Shown piece by piece: positions 49,101 through 55,059 of a DNA stretch of 64,000 nt (position 1 is its first letter; every line of letters begins with the position of its first letter). The notes beneath the pieces are model-generated. The model was not told the origin of the DNA. It did not search any database and saw nothing but the letters and a program-made list of their open reading frames with translations. Source of the DNA: Maylandia zebra. Lineage: Eukaryota; Chordata; Actinopteri; Cichliformes; Cichlidae. A program made the translations under genes and the position numbers. The stretch covers positions 19,109,560 to 19,173,559 of the forward strand of contig NC_135177.1 of NCBI RefSeq assembly GCF_041146795.1, read 5' to 3'.

Positions 49101-52100
49101 CCACCTGTTGTATTTGGCAGATTTTTTGTGTCAAATTAAAGACGCACAGCCCCAAAGGGCTTTGTGTCTTTTCCTGACATCGAATCAGGGAACCTTTGCT
49201 TCCTAAGTAACAGTTTTTTATTACAGTCAATGCCATATGTCAAGCGCAGGCCTACAATAGTTGCAGTTACAAGTAAAACCCACCAGCTTCTAACCAGACA
49301 ACACTAACTAATCTAAACGGTAAATGGACTCGTTCTTATGTAGCACTTTTCTACTCTGCTTGAGTACTCAAGTGCCTTAGACAACAAGCCTCATTCATCC
49401 ATTCATAAGCATGTTGTCCTACACCTATGTGCTTTCTATCTAACACTCACGCTCCAATAAACACATCAGGAGCAACTTGGGGTTCAGCATCTTGCCCGAG
49501 GACACTTTGACGGCAAGGGATCAAACCACCAGCCTTCTGATTAGTAGACGACCCACGCTACCTCCTGAGCCACATCACTTTTGACAACTACATCTCTAAT
49601 CAATGCATTCTCACTAACAACTAGTCACATACTGATGCTTGGTTGGGAACTTCTTGTCATATATTAGTGATATGTATCATGTTAACTCTGTGATAGGTTT
49701 TGAAAAAAATGATATGGTTTAAAATACATTCTTTCGCATGTTAACCACGAGTTACAAGTCAAACTTCTCCAACCTGCAACAAGTCTGCTGCAGAGAAAGA
49801 ACATTTGACAACATTTGACACCTTTTTGGTTTGAGAAACTACATTCTTAACTAAAGAAACATACACTATGAAACCTTTGCTCTGATTTTCATTTCATTAA
49901 CAAAAGATTTATGATTTCAAGAGCTGCTTTCGAAAGATAATAAATGAGCATGAAAGAAGCACGACCGAGCCTAATGAGGCCTTCATTGCCCTTTTGGCTC
50001 TCTTGTGTTTGCAGCTGATTGTAAGATTTACAGGAAGACCAGATGGCACGAGCACCTCTGAAACAGTGACCTCACACCCTTTCCTCTGATGGGGTGATAA
50101 GGGCATACAAGCTTTCCCCTGGGTCCAAAAAAAGAAAAAGAAAAAAAATCGCAGGTCTCCAAGGAGTTAAGCCCAGGTCTGGAAGCCCTCCGAGCCAGGT
50201 GTGAGGGGCCGTGAAAGGGGCCAGACCCCAACCAGGCAGACACAGAAACCACTCACATCACTGAGGGAGCACTAACCCGCCACAGACACCTCCAGGGGTT
50301 TAAGAAGATGGAAAGAGAAAAAAAAAAAAAAACGAAGAAAAAGAGCAAAGTGAGATGGTGTAGATTGCTAAGAATGCTGCAGGAACAAGCATTTACAATG
50401 AAGGCAATGTTCCACAGAGCTAAGGCTGGAGACCTGTTGTTCTAAAATGCAAGCAGACTGGTGTGCACGTGTGACTGTGCCTTTTTCAACTACAAAAGAC
50501 CCATAAGATTGATATTTATTCTTGAAAGAGAGCAAGATTGTTTTGTCGGGAGGTTTTTAATGCACACCAGACAGACCAGGGTTCAAGGCCACATTCCTCT
50601 CAACTTTTTCCTTTTTTTTTTTTCTTTTCTTTTTTTTTCTCCTTTACTGGGCTCAACTTGAAAGACATTACAGCAAAAAGCATTAGAAGTGATCAGTGTT
50701 TGATACCAAAGCAATTACTGCTCTTGGTTTGCTATCTGCCTCTGTTCCATTCTCTGTGTGTGCACGTGTGAAAATTTCAGGCAAATAATTCACTCCCCTC
50801 TTGGGGATCCTTATGACATAGCTCCTCTTGGAAGTCATCAGCAGTAAAGCCGCCAGATCTATATTCATTTCTGACCTGTACATCTGGGTTCCAGCACATG
50901 CTCGACTTGCGTTCGCCAACACATGGCTCACGAGGGAGGGTGATCTACTACACTCCACATTTCCTCAGCTGGTCAGGAGAAATTAGGTCAAAAATTGAAA
51001 TGGGTTAGACGGGCTTCAGGGAGAGTGCTAGTTTGGTTTAGGTTCTCATGTTGATGTAAAGATACGGGGAAAGGGGCAGGACTCCAATCCGCAGAGATGA
51101 GGCGATAAACTAGCACACGAAGGAAAGGAAAGAGTCTCACATGCTTTGCCAAACATTAAAGGAAAAAAATGGATGTCACAATAAGGAGGAGTGAACAGAT
51201 ATGAGAAGTGGTCTCATCATTCACAGCTGTATGACACTAACATCTCTTGCATGTGGTAAACTCTGAAGTTTCCAAAAACCAGTTGTTATCTGCCTGTCAT
51301 GTTTTGGCCATTTAACCCGTGTGATTTATCTGTCTGAATCAGAGACGGGGCCAAGTTTAGATGAAGCCTCCAACATTTAAGATCAGCACGCCTGCAGAGG
51401 CGGTCTAGGCAGGGGTCATGTTCATGTTTATAACCTGCCGGGGGGGCACCATCAGTACTTTGTCACTTTTTTTCTTTAGTAACAAAAAAATGAATAAAAA
51501 AATCAACATTGGCGTGTTAGAAAATTAGAGAGGAAGCATTTGGGCTCATGCTGTAGCTTAGTTTGTAAACACAAGGGAGGTTACATCTGTTGGAAATGTG
51601 CAACGAAATTACAGGGGTCAGCTGCACTGTGACCTTTTATTAGGGAGGCTTAATGAAGAAACCACAGATGAGATGACTGAGCTACACAATTGGTTTTTTG
51701 TTTTTGTTTTGTTTGTTTTTTTCGAACCGCAATGACTCGATCCAAGCTAACAAGTTCATGTTTATTATGTGTTCTACATATAAAATCAAACATCTAATAA
51801 AGCACTGACGTCAAGAGTCCAACTTAATCAACAGAAGTGCAACCAATCTGAATAAGGAGCAGGGAAAATAAAAATGAGAGGGAGGAGAGGAAAATTAGTT
51901 TTATGATCTGCAATATCCTGCCAGAACTTTTATTAGACACTTAAGCGTGTGTGACCCACCTCCTCACAGCAGGCTGTTAAATGGTAGTGACCTTGGAGAG
52001 AGAGAGAGAGCTGTGGACCTCTAGTATCCCCAAAACATGCTGTCCCTGCCCCCTTTTAACCTCAACGCACATGATCTCTGACATCACCGACACGGGAGAC

Positions 52101-55059
52101 ATAAATTAAACAGCTGCTAAACTTGGCCTAGCATCCACATTATCTGTGGCACACATTTGAGTTTGTTTATACGGGTAAAATGTGTGAGTGTGAGAAGGTC
52201 ATCATGCAGAATCATCAATTTACATAGTTTATATAAACACATGTGGCTGTAGATAGGTTTATGGAAAGAAAAGTGTTACTGGATTGATTAATAACATCCT
52301 TGTGTTGTAAAATTGAGGTCGGGGGGGGAGGGGGGGGGGGGGGGGGGCTGTCAGCTTCACTGGTGCAAAGCTGTGCCGTTCTGCAACGTACATACCCCTG
52401 AGGATGTAATTCTGGTAGTTCTGGTCGGCTTCGGCTCCAACTTTTATCAAACATGTGAGTCCTTCGGCCACCACAAACTCGTGCACAAGGTCTTTGTCAT
52501 CCTGGCAACAGAGAAAAAGGAAAATATCCAAGATTATAAACTCAAACATTTTATTTATTTTGTGTAGATTCATAACAGCAGTTGCCTCGAGAGGGCACTT
52601 CATATTGCAAGGTAAAAAAGCCAGAAATGAGAGCATCTTATATGAGCAAGCATTTGGTGACAGTGGGAAGGAAGAACTCCCTTTTAACAGGAAGGAACCT
52701 CCAGCAGCCAGAGAGAGCCAACATCAGAAAAGAAAAGACAAAAAACCCCCACAAACTATGGGAGAGAAAAGAAAATGTAGCAGCATATAAATGCATGGCA
52801 CTCAGTGCACTATGGGAAATCACCCAGCAGCCTGAGCATTTAGCAGCATAACTAAAGAATTGTTCAGGGTCACCTAATCCAGCCCCAACTATGAGCCTCA
52901 TCAAAAAGGAAAGTTTGAAGCTTAAACTTAAAAACCCGACAGTTGCTTCTATGGTCACTGAAGGATGGCTCCAAATGAAACTCAGATTTCATAGATGCCT
53001 TTGTGAAAATGGCCAAATTTCTAGCAAAAACAAACATGCTTACAGCCTTTTGCTGAAAACAGTTTTGGTCTCAAAAGCTAACACCCTTTCATATCAACTG
53101 TATGGGGAGCCATTTTTAAATAACTCATTGTTTTAATTGCATTAACTTTAACAGTTATGAATAATTAGAGGTACCTATGCTGAGCCATGTGGGTACAAAC
53201 ACAGGCAGACACTGTATGGCTACTAGCTTTCTGCTAGACTTCATGTCTAACAAACTCAACATCTCTACCTCGTTTTTCATGTTGGTGCCTTTTGAAGTAT
53301 TTTAAATGCAAATATCTGGCAGGTACCGTGGCGTTCTTGTGGGTAACTGTACTAACAACCTATCCAAACAATGTCTTCTTCAGTTTTGGTGAGGGAAACT
53401 CTAGCACTTTATTTGTATGTCAAACAGCTAAACTAACTAAACTCTGTGTCTGGGTGATACATACACATTTTTATATAAGTTTAAATAAAATTATGGATAA
53501 ATAAAGTAAATGAAATGATGTGAGTGAAGCACAATGAATGTCACAGTGGTTACATCCATTTTAATATACAGTTTATCTGTATTTTTTACTTTATACTATT
53601 ATATTGATAGAGTTATTCTGGGCATTATATACTTAGCTATAAGGCTAATAAAAAGTAAGCTTAAGAAGCACAGTAATCTGATAAAATCAGCTCAAGAATC
53701 TAGTGAGATAATTTATGCTGATCTTTAAAGGCACGGTTTACCCAAGAAAATGTATTTTCTCTTTGGCCTGCAGCGCTTGGTTTAGTGCAGATAGTCACTA
53801 CAGAAAGGTCCATCTTATCTTGATCATATTATAACTAAATGAATGCCACAAAAACAAGAGAGCTGGTGACTTAATGTGAGCAAATTATAGTAATTTCATC
53901 TGCGCACAGTGGGTAAAACCACTGGTTAATCCTCCTGCAAAAAAGATTTACTAAACAACACTTGTAATATTTGTTTTACTGCAGGCAAAAAAAACTATTT
54001 CTTGTAAGAGAACAGCTACAGACACACTTTACTCATTCCAAATCATCAGCTGGTTAACACTCAGCAGAAGTTTCTCAAATTCAGTAAAAAGTGGCTGCAG
54101 ATGCAGTGAGAAGTGCAATCTGTTTGCAGCTTGTTCAAATGGATTCCTGTTGCTTCGGCCCCTCCACTTCATCCCACATTTTGTCCTTGATGACAAAACC
54201 ACCTGCACCTCTCACACCTGTCGATGACTCCATAATTTAAGGCCAAGCATTAGGTTTTCCGCAGGATTTAACATTTTCTGATGCGCTCTACTGTTCAGAT
54301 GGGATCGAGAGGAAAGCAGCAATAAACACAGTGGGGTGGTCAGGGCTACTTCTCCCCCAGGAGGAAGTCTAAGTGCTTCCAGAACATATTTACCATATAT
54401 CTGTGATGGAGACTCCAGTCATTTGGCACAGCCTAAACATAAAGGCGTGCACTAAAGAAACAGAATGACCAGCAGTTACTAAACTCATACATGTGTATTA
54501 CAGAACTGGAATGTAGGGAAGAAAGACATCGATCAGAGATATTTTACAAGAATTGTCACTGTTCTCTACAGCTGATAACTCACAGGGACACTCAGAGTGT
54601 AAAAAGTAAGGTATATTAATATATCCTGAGCATATATCAATGCCTGTTGCTCTCTTTTCCATTTAACTGTCAGTTATCCCTCCCCCTCTGCGACCGACTG
54701 CCCGCTAGCCCAGCCCAGAGTGTGAAGTATGACCAGACCTGAACACTCCACAGCTGCCACGAAGGCAGACTCTCAGCAGCACAACTCTGCCTCAAGAAAA
54801 CAGTAATGTGTCCAAGTGCGAGCGTGAATGTGTGCACTGACTTCTTGTATGTTAATGCGTTTAAATTGACCAAAGAATTCACAAGATTTTGAAAAAATGA
54901 TTATGAGAAACACAAAGCACTGTGGGGGTTGAATGAGGTGCAGTTTTAAGATGCTCTTACTAGACATCAGCTAGAATGAATAAATAATTACCTGAAAAAT
55001 CTGCTTGAGGGAAAAGAGGGCTCTCCGCAGCTCCCGTCCTGTTGAGTTGTAGAGTTTTT
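17167..55059 (-). CDS. fhod3: FH1/FH2 domain-containing formin FHOD3 (5' end outside window)
   Basis: Cytoplasmic actin-assembly factor needed for sarcomere organisation in striated muscle. Twenty-four core exons join in frame to 1,463 residues plus stop; about the first 120 residues expected from mammalian FHOD3 lie upstream. In order: FH3/DID (55059 to 32498), a basic Ser/Arg region (32360-32116), acidic and coiled-coil-like Glu/Arg regions (30777 to 25083), proline-rich FH1 in 24985-24072, FH2 from [12 protein letters not shown] to [10 protein letters not shown] (24985 to 20644), and a C-terminal DAD with [20 protein letters not shown]3 is chosen over FHOD1 because of [47 protein letters not shown] and SRANRKS. 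Basic Ser/Thr in the DAD match the ROCK sites described for FHOD1. An optional 24-nt exon at 19268-19291 adds eight acidic residues. Paralogue a or b is not resolved. Confidence 0.94.
17415..17576 (-). CDS. fhod3: fhod3 exon: DAD region
   Basis: Acceptor GTTGTTTTAG, donor GTGAGT, phase 1 in and out. Encodes [20 protein letters not shown] and [12 protein letters not shown], the hydrophobic half and basic half of the diaphanous autoregulatory domain. The reading that continues into CEWCQ is intron. Confidence 0.94.
18604..18790 (-). CDS. fhod3: fhod3 exon: post-FH2 linker
   Basis: Acceptor TTGCTGTAG, donor GTTCTT, phase 0 to phase 1. Encodes [40 protein letters not shown] and [27 protein letters not shown] is a recognisable FHOD3 stretch. 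Confidence 0.92.
19268..19291 (-). CDS. fhod3: fhod3 24-nt acidic microexon, probable muscle-type insert
   Basis: A T-rich acceptor (TTTTTTTTCCATAG) and GTAATT donor bound exactly 24 nt, phase 0 on both sides. It encodes SEDDNDSE, placed between KMITD (exon 20644-20836) and SGKFGG (exon 18604-18790). Mammalian FHOD3 has a muscle-specific eight-residue insert of the form T(D/E)5XE near this place, phosphorylated by CK2 and reported to direct the protein to myofibrils. Position, length, phase and acidity all agree here, with Ser in the Thr place and one Asn in the acidic run. Inclusion is presumably alternative. Confidence 0.75.
19494..20133. mobile_element. hAT-like non-autonomous element in a fhod3 intron
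   Basis: The left end reads CAGGAATGCCAAACTCAT and the right end GGGCCTTATGTTTCACACCC followed by CTG, i.e. inverted CAGGGGTGT-type ends common in hAT-derived fish elements. The inside is AT-rich without a transposase. The 8-bp flanks (TCCTAGAA and TCGTACAC) agree at five positions, consistent with an old insertion. Confidence 0.6.
20644..20836 (-). CDS. fhod3: fhod3 exon: FH2 end ([20 protein letters not shown])
   Basis: Acceptor TCTCCAG, donor GTAAGT, phase 2 to phase 0. Encodes [40 protein letters not shown] and [15 protein letters not shown], closing the FH2 domain and its tail coiled coil. Confidence 0.97.
20995..21185 (-). CDS. fhod3: fhod3 exon: FH2 ([20 protein letters not shown])
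   Basis: Acceptor GGTTGTTAG, donor GTGCAT, phase 0 to phase 2. Encodes [40 protein letters not shown] and [17 protein letters not shown]. Confidence 0.97.
21288..21449 (-). CDS. fhod3: fhod3 exon: FH2 ([19 protein letters not shown])
   Basis: Acceptor ATCTCTAG; 54 codons, phase 0. Encodes [40 protein letters not shown] and [11 protein letters not shown]. The donor GTTCCG is poor beyond GT, but frame and homology end exactly here. Confidence 0.96.
22066..22144. repeat. (CA)n microsatellite
   Basis: About 39 uninterrupted AC units lie in a fhod3 intron, likely length-polymorphic. Translations as poly-Cys-Val or Thr-His are meaningless. Confidence 0.99.
22307..22426 (-). CDS. fhod3: fhod3 exon: FH2 core with GNFLN motif
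   Basis: Acceptor CTTTTAG, donor GTAAGT; 40 codons, phase 0. Encodes [20 protein letters not shown] and [28 protein letters not shown] is the signature FH2 motif. Confidence 0.97.
22924..23106 (-). CDS. fhod3: fhod3 exon: FH2 ([18 protein letters not shown])
   Basis: Acceptor CCACTAG, donor GTCAGA; 61 codons, phase 0. Encodes [40 protein letters not shown] and [12 protein letters not shown]. Confidence 0.97.
23396..23554 (-). CDS. fhod3: fhod3 exon: FH2 ([20 protein letters not shown])
   Basis: Acceptor CTTGTAG, donor GTAAGT; 53 codons, phase 0. Encodes [29 protein letters not shown] and [15 protein letters not shown], the FH2 linker and knob. The wording matches FHOD3 more closely than FHOD1. 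Confidence 0.97.
24072..24985 (-). CDS. fhod3: fhod3 exon: pre-FH1 linker, FH1 and start of FH2
   Basis: Acceptor CCTTCAG, donor GTAATT; 914 nt, phase 1 in and phase 0 out. Begins with [20 protein letters not shown] and a helical segment LDMLYAQK. Then come [20 protein letters not shown] and the FH1 proline runs ([37 protein letters not shown]) that bind profilin-actin and SH3/WW proteins. The FH2 lasso follows ([15 protein letters not shown] and [16 protein letters not shown]). Plus-strand frames here are antisense shadows of the proline codons. Confidence 0.96.
25083..25613 (-). CDS. fhod3: fhod3 exon: long acidic, disordered region
   Basis: Acceptor TCTTCCAG, donor GTAGAG; 531 nt, phase 1 in and out. 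The first third is Pro/Ala/Gln-rich ([18 protein letters not shown]). The rest is strongly Glu-rich ([20 protein letters not shown] and a Ser/Thr patch [20 protein letters not shown]). It ends NREIEAG, which joins [11 protein letters not shown]. Poorly conserved in the family, so called mainly on frame continuity. Confidence 0.85.
26135..26200 (-). repeat. L2-type LINE tail fragment
   Basis: The reverse complement of the fish tail motif (ATATAGCGCCAAATCACAAC on plus, then AAGGTGCTTTATATTGTAA) is present as a short isolated piece. Confidence 0.55.
26580..26770 (-). CDS. fhod3: fhod3 exon: [19 protein letters not shown]
   Basis: Acceptor CACTGCAG, donor GTACAC, phase 2 to phase 1. Encodes [40 protein letters not shown] and [10 protein letters not shown]. 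End of the helical region followed by a Ser-rich regulatory linker. Confidence 0.88.
27396..27446 (-). CDS. fhod3: fhod3 exon: [17 protein letters not shown]
   Basis: A 51-nt exon with acceptor TGTCTCAG and donor GTGAGG, phase 2 on both sides. It continues the charged helix (NRFS then [17 protein letters not shown]). Too short to stand out as an ORF; identified by phase and by similarity to mammalian FHOD3. Confidence 0.9.
27609..28252. mobile_element. Tc1/mariner-like inverted-repeat element carrying a Penelope fragment
   Basis: The left end has ACTGTATGGACAAAAGTACT and the right end has the approximate reverse complement (CCCAATAATTTTGACCATTT), the familiar fish Tc1-like terminal sequence. 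No transposase remains. The interior is largely a piece of a different retroelement (see 27805-28100). End positions are approximate. Confidence 0.5.
27805..28100 (-). pseudogene. Penelope-like retroelement remnant (GIY-YIG region)
   Basis: Minus-strand fragments [37 protein letters not shown] and [20 protein letters not shown] resemble the C-terminal part of Penelope-like elements, where [10 protein letters not shown] is the GIY-YIG endonuclease core. Stops and frame changes break it. Family assignment is from memory of such sequences. Confidence 0.6.
28421..28519 (-). CDS. fhod3: fhod3 exon: charged coiled coil
   Basis: Acceptor CATACAG, donor GTTAGC, phase 2 on both sides. Encodes [20 protein letters not shown] and [12 protein letters not shown]. 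High Glu/Arg content with heptad-like spacing, as in the FHOD coiled-coil segment. Confidence 0.9.
28713..28835 (-). CDS. fhod3: fhod3 exon: Ser/Thr/Pro-rich linker
   Basis: Acceptor TTTTGACAG, donor GTTAGC, phase 2 on both sides. Encodes [20 protein letters not shown] and [20 protein letters not shown]. It is a disordered linker with several SP/TP phosphosite candidates. Confidence 0.82.
29499..29558 (-). CDS. fhod3: fhod3 exon: short Ser/Pro linker ending CWAER
   Basis: A 60-nt exon with acceptor ATCTTCAG and donor GTAAGA, phase 2 on both sides. Encodes [20 protein letters not shown]. The symmetrical phase allows skipping; the WAER end leads into RISGNGTP of the next exon. Confidence 0.75.
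30357..30527 (-). CDS. Candidate fhod3 cassette exon (uncertain)
   Basis: This 171-nt open segment has a strong acceptor (CTCTCTTGTATTTTGTCATC then CTAG) and a possible donor (CCTTG then GTGTGT). The phase 2 to phase 2 arrangement fits between the exons at 30658-30777 and 29499-29558. It would encode 57 residues including [20 protein letters not shown] and [12 protein letters not shown] do not recognise it from mammalian FHOD3. The same frame continues to a stop at about 30300, so an alternative-end reading is also possible. Confidence 0.35.
30658..30777 (-). CDS. fhod3: fhod3 exon: Glu/Asp-rich tract
   Basis: Acceptor CACCACAG, donor GTATTT; 120 nt, phase 2 on both sides. Encodes a run dominated by Glu and Asp ([14 protein letters not shown] onwards), then [13 protein letters not shown]. 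Phases fit the neighbours exactly. Low-complexity GA sequence makes its recognition rest on phase and splice sites, and it may be an optional exon. Confidence 0.75.
32116..32360 (-). CDS. fhod3: fhod3 exon: basic Ser/Arg-rich linker
   Basis: Acceptor GACCTAG, donor GTAAAG, phase 0 to phase 2. Encodes [28 protein letters not shown] and [12 protein letters not shown]. The RRRAS and RRHS motifs are good basophilic-kinase sites. The ATG at its first codon is incidental: the exon continues the FHOD frame from the previous exon. Confidence 0.9.
32498..32641 (-). CDS. fhod3: fhod3 exon (FH3/DID end): [20 protein letters not shown]
   Basis: Acceptor GTCTCAG, donor GTCAGG, 48 codons, phase 0 on both sides. 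Encodes [20 protein letters not shown] and [16 protein letters not shown], the end of the FH3 region. Confidence 0.93.
32674..32772. repeat. Short dispersed fish repeat (CATCCATTTTCTTAGCTGCT type)
   Basis: CATCCATCCATTTTCTTAGC, TGCTTATCCAATCATTC and GGTACACCCTCGATACTTGC match a very common teleost interspersed sequence. It is a fragment in the intron upstream of exon 32498-32641. Confidence 0.5.
33278..33372 (-). CDS. fhod3: fhod3 exon (FH3/DID): [20 protein letters not shown]
   Basis: Acceptor GATGCAG, donor GTCAGT. Starts in phase 1 and ends in phase 0 after [10 protein letters not shown], the conserved FHOD inhibitory-domain segment. Confidence 0.93.
34317..34428 (-). CDS. fhod3: fhod3 exon (FH3/DID): [20 protein letters not shown]
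   Basis: Acceptor TTCCACAG, donor GTACGA, phase 0 to phase 1. Encodes an amphipathic armadillo-type helix pair ending [13 protein letters not shown]. Confidence 0.93.
35232..35326 (-). CDS. fhod3: fhod3 exon (FH3/DID): [16 protein letters not shown]
   Basis: Acceptor CTCCAG, phase 1 in and phase 0 out. Encodes [20 protein letters not shown] and [10 protein letters not shown]. The donor GTAAAAAA runs into an A tract of about 20 bases on the coding strand (T run at 35209-35229), which is unusual at a 5' splice site. Confidence 0.93.
35603..36543 (-). mobile_element. Decayed Tc1-like transposon (941 bp)
   Basis: Ends are inverted (CAATACTGTGCAAAAATC at left; complement of CAGTGCTGTGCACAAGTC at right) and flanked by TA on both sides. 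Minus-strand remains of a DDE transposase include [16 protein letters not shown], with frameshifts and stops elsewhere. The length is below that of an autonomous copy, so the element is dead. It lies at the start of the 17-kb fhod3 intron. Confidence 0.75.
38495..40077 (-). mobile_element. Tc1/mariner transposon, 1,583 bp, nearly complete
   Basis: Flanked by the TA target duplication (38493-38494 and 40078-40079). The long terminal inverted repeats begin CAGCGGCTTGCAAAAGTATT and run about 210 bp (38495 to about 38705 and about 39868 to 40077), placing the element in the long-repeat group of fish Tc1 transposons. It carries one minus-strand transposase gene with disabling changes. Inside the hAT-like element, so it is the younger insertion. 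Confidence 0.92.
38887..39709 (-). pseudogene. Tc1 transposase, frameshifted and prematurely stopped
   Basis: Starts [20 protein letters not shown] with the paired-type helix-turn-helix ([32 protein letters not shown]). The frame changes near 39350 and again near 39240, so three reading frames share the protein. Catalytic segments remain visible ([32 protein letters not shown]), giving the DDE triad. A stop follows ENL where family members continue with Trp, and the C-terminal tail is lost. Not functional. Confidence 0.9.
40151..40211 (+). repeat. L2-type LINE tail fragment
   Basis: CCTTGAGGTGACAGTTGTTG then ACGCTATATAAATAAAGTTC is the same tail motif as at 11040-11100 and 46490-46556. Confidence 0.55.
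46170..46556 (+). mobile_element. L2-type LINE 3' tail
   Basis: GTTAAAAGGGAGTTTTTCCT, TCCCACTGTCACTAAGTGCT, CTTGAGGTTACAGTTGTTGT and the AACTGAACTAAATTGAATTA end match the tail at 10255-11110. Coding sequence is absent, so it is a 5'-truncated copy. Confidence 0.65.
49318..49582. repeat. Dispersed teleost repeat (GTAGCACTTTTCTACTC type)
   Basis: GTAGCACTTTTCTACTCTGC, AGGAGCAACTTGGGGTTCAG, CATCTTGCCCGAGGACACTT and GACGACCCACGCTACCTCCT followed by GAGCCACA form a very common fish interspersed unit. I am not sure of its class. Confidence 0.55.
52321..52347 (+). repeat. G-rich homopolymer run
   Basis: Eight G, one A and eighteen G on the plus strand lie about 50 bp past the donor of fhod3 exon 52396-52501. 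On the coding strand it is a C tract. Length instability is likely. Confidence 0.95.
52396..52501 (-). CDS. fhod3: fhod3 exon (FH3/DID): [19 protein letters not shown]
   Basis: Acceptor TTGCCAG, donor GTATGT, phase 0 to phase 1. Encodes 35 codons ending NYQNYILR and joins directly in sense to the preceding FSLKQIFQ. A long G run (52321-52347) lies about 50 bp downstream in the intron. Confidence 0.94.
52502..54991. other. fhod3 intron
   Basis: Holds the reverse LINE tail at 52600-52960. The rest, about 52961-54991, is AT-rich unique-looking DNA without a supported gene. Confidence 0.55.
52600..52960 (-). mobile_element. LINE-derived tail, reverse orientation
   Basis: The reverse complement shows the GTTAAAAGGGAGTTCTTCCT and TCCCACTGTCACC motifs of the L2-like tail. 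Upstream sequence (CCTGAGCATTTAGCAGCATA, GGTCACCTAATCCAGCCCCA on plus) is another common teleost repeat component. Confidence 0.55.
54992..55059 (-). CDS. fhod3: fhod3 exon (FH3/DID): [19 protein letters not shown]
   Basis: Acceptor CCATACAG, donor GTAATT. Begins with two bases of a split codon and ends in phase 0 after [24 protein letters not shown] is the strongly conserved FHOD diaphanous-inhibitory region. It is the most upstream fhod3 exon I can find in the window. Confidence 0.93.

Larger units (their letters stand above)
35327..52395. other. 17-kb fhod3 intron
   Basis: Apart from the Tc1, hAT-like and LINE-tail elements listed, I find no exon with family resemblance, no RNA gene and no long open frame. 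Many stretches such as 42500-46150 and 47200-49300 look unique. A G homopolymer lies at 47811-47827. Confidence 0.6.

Noticed and set aside
53534..53728. Short hydrophobic plus-strand ORF in an AT-rich intron
   Set aside because: Composition explains the Ile/Leu/Tyr content; no start context or family match.
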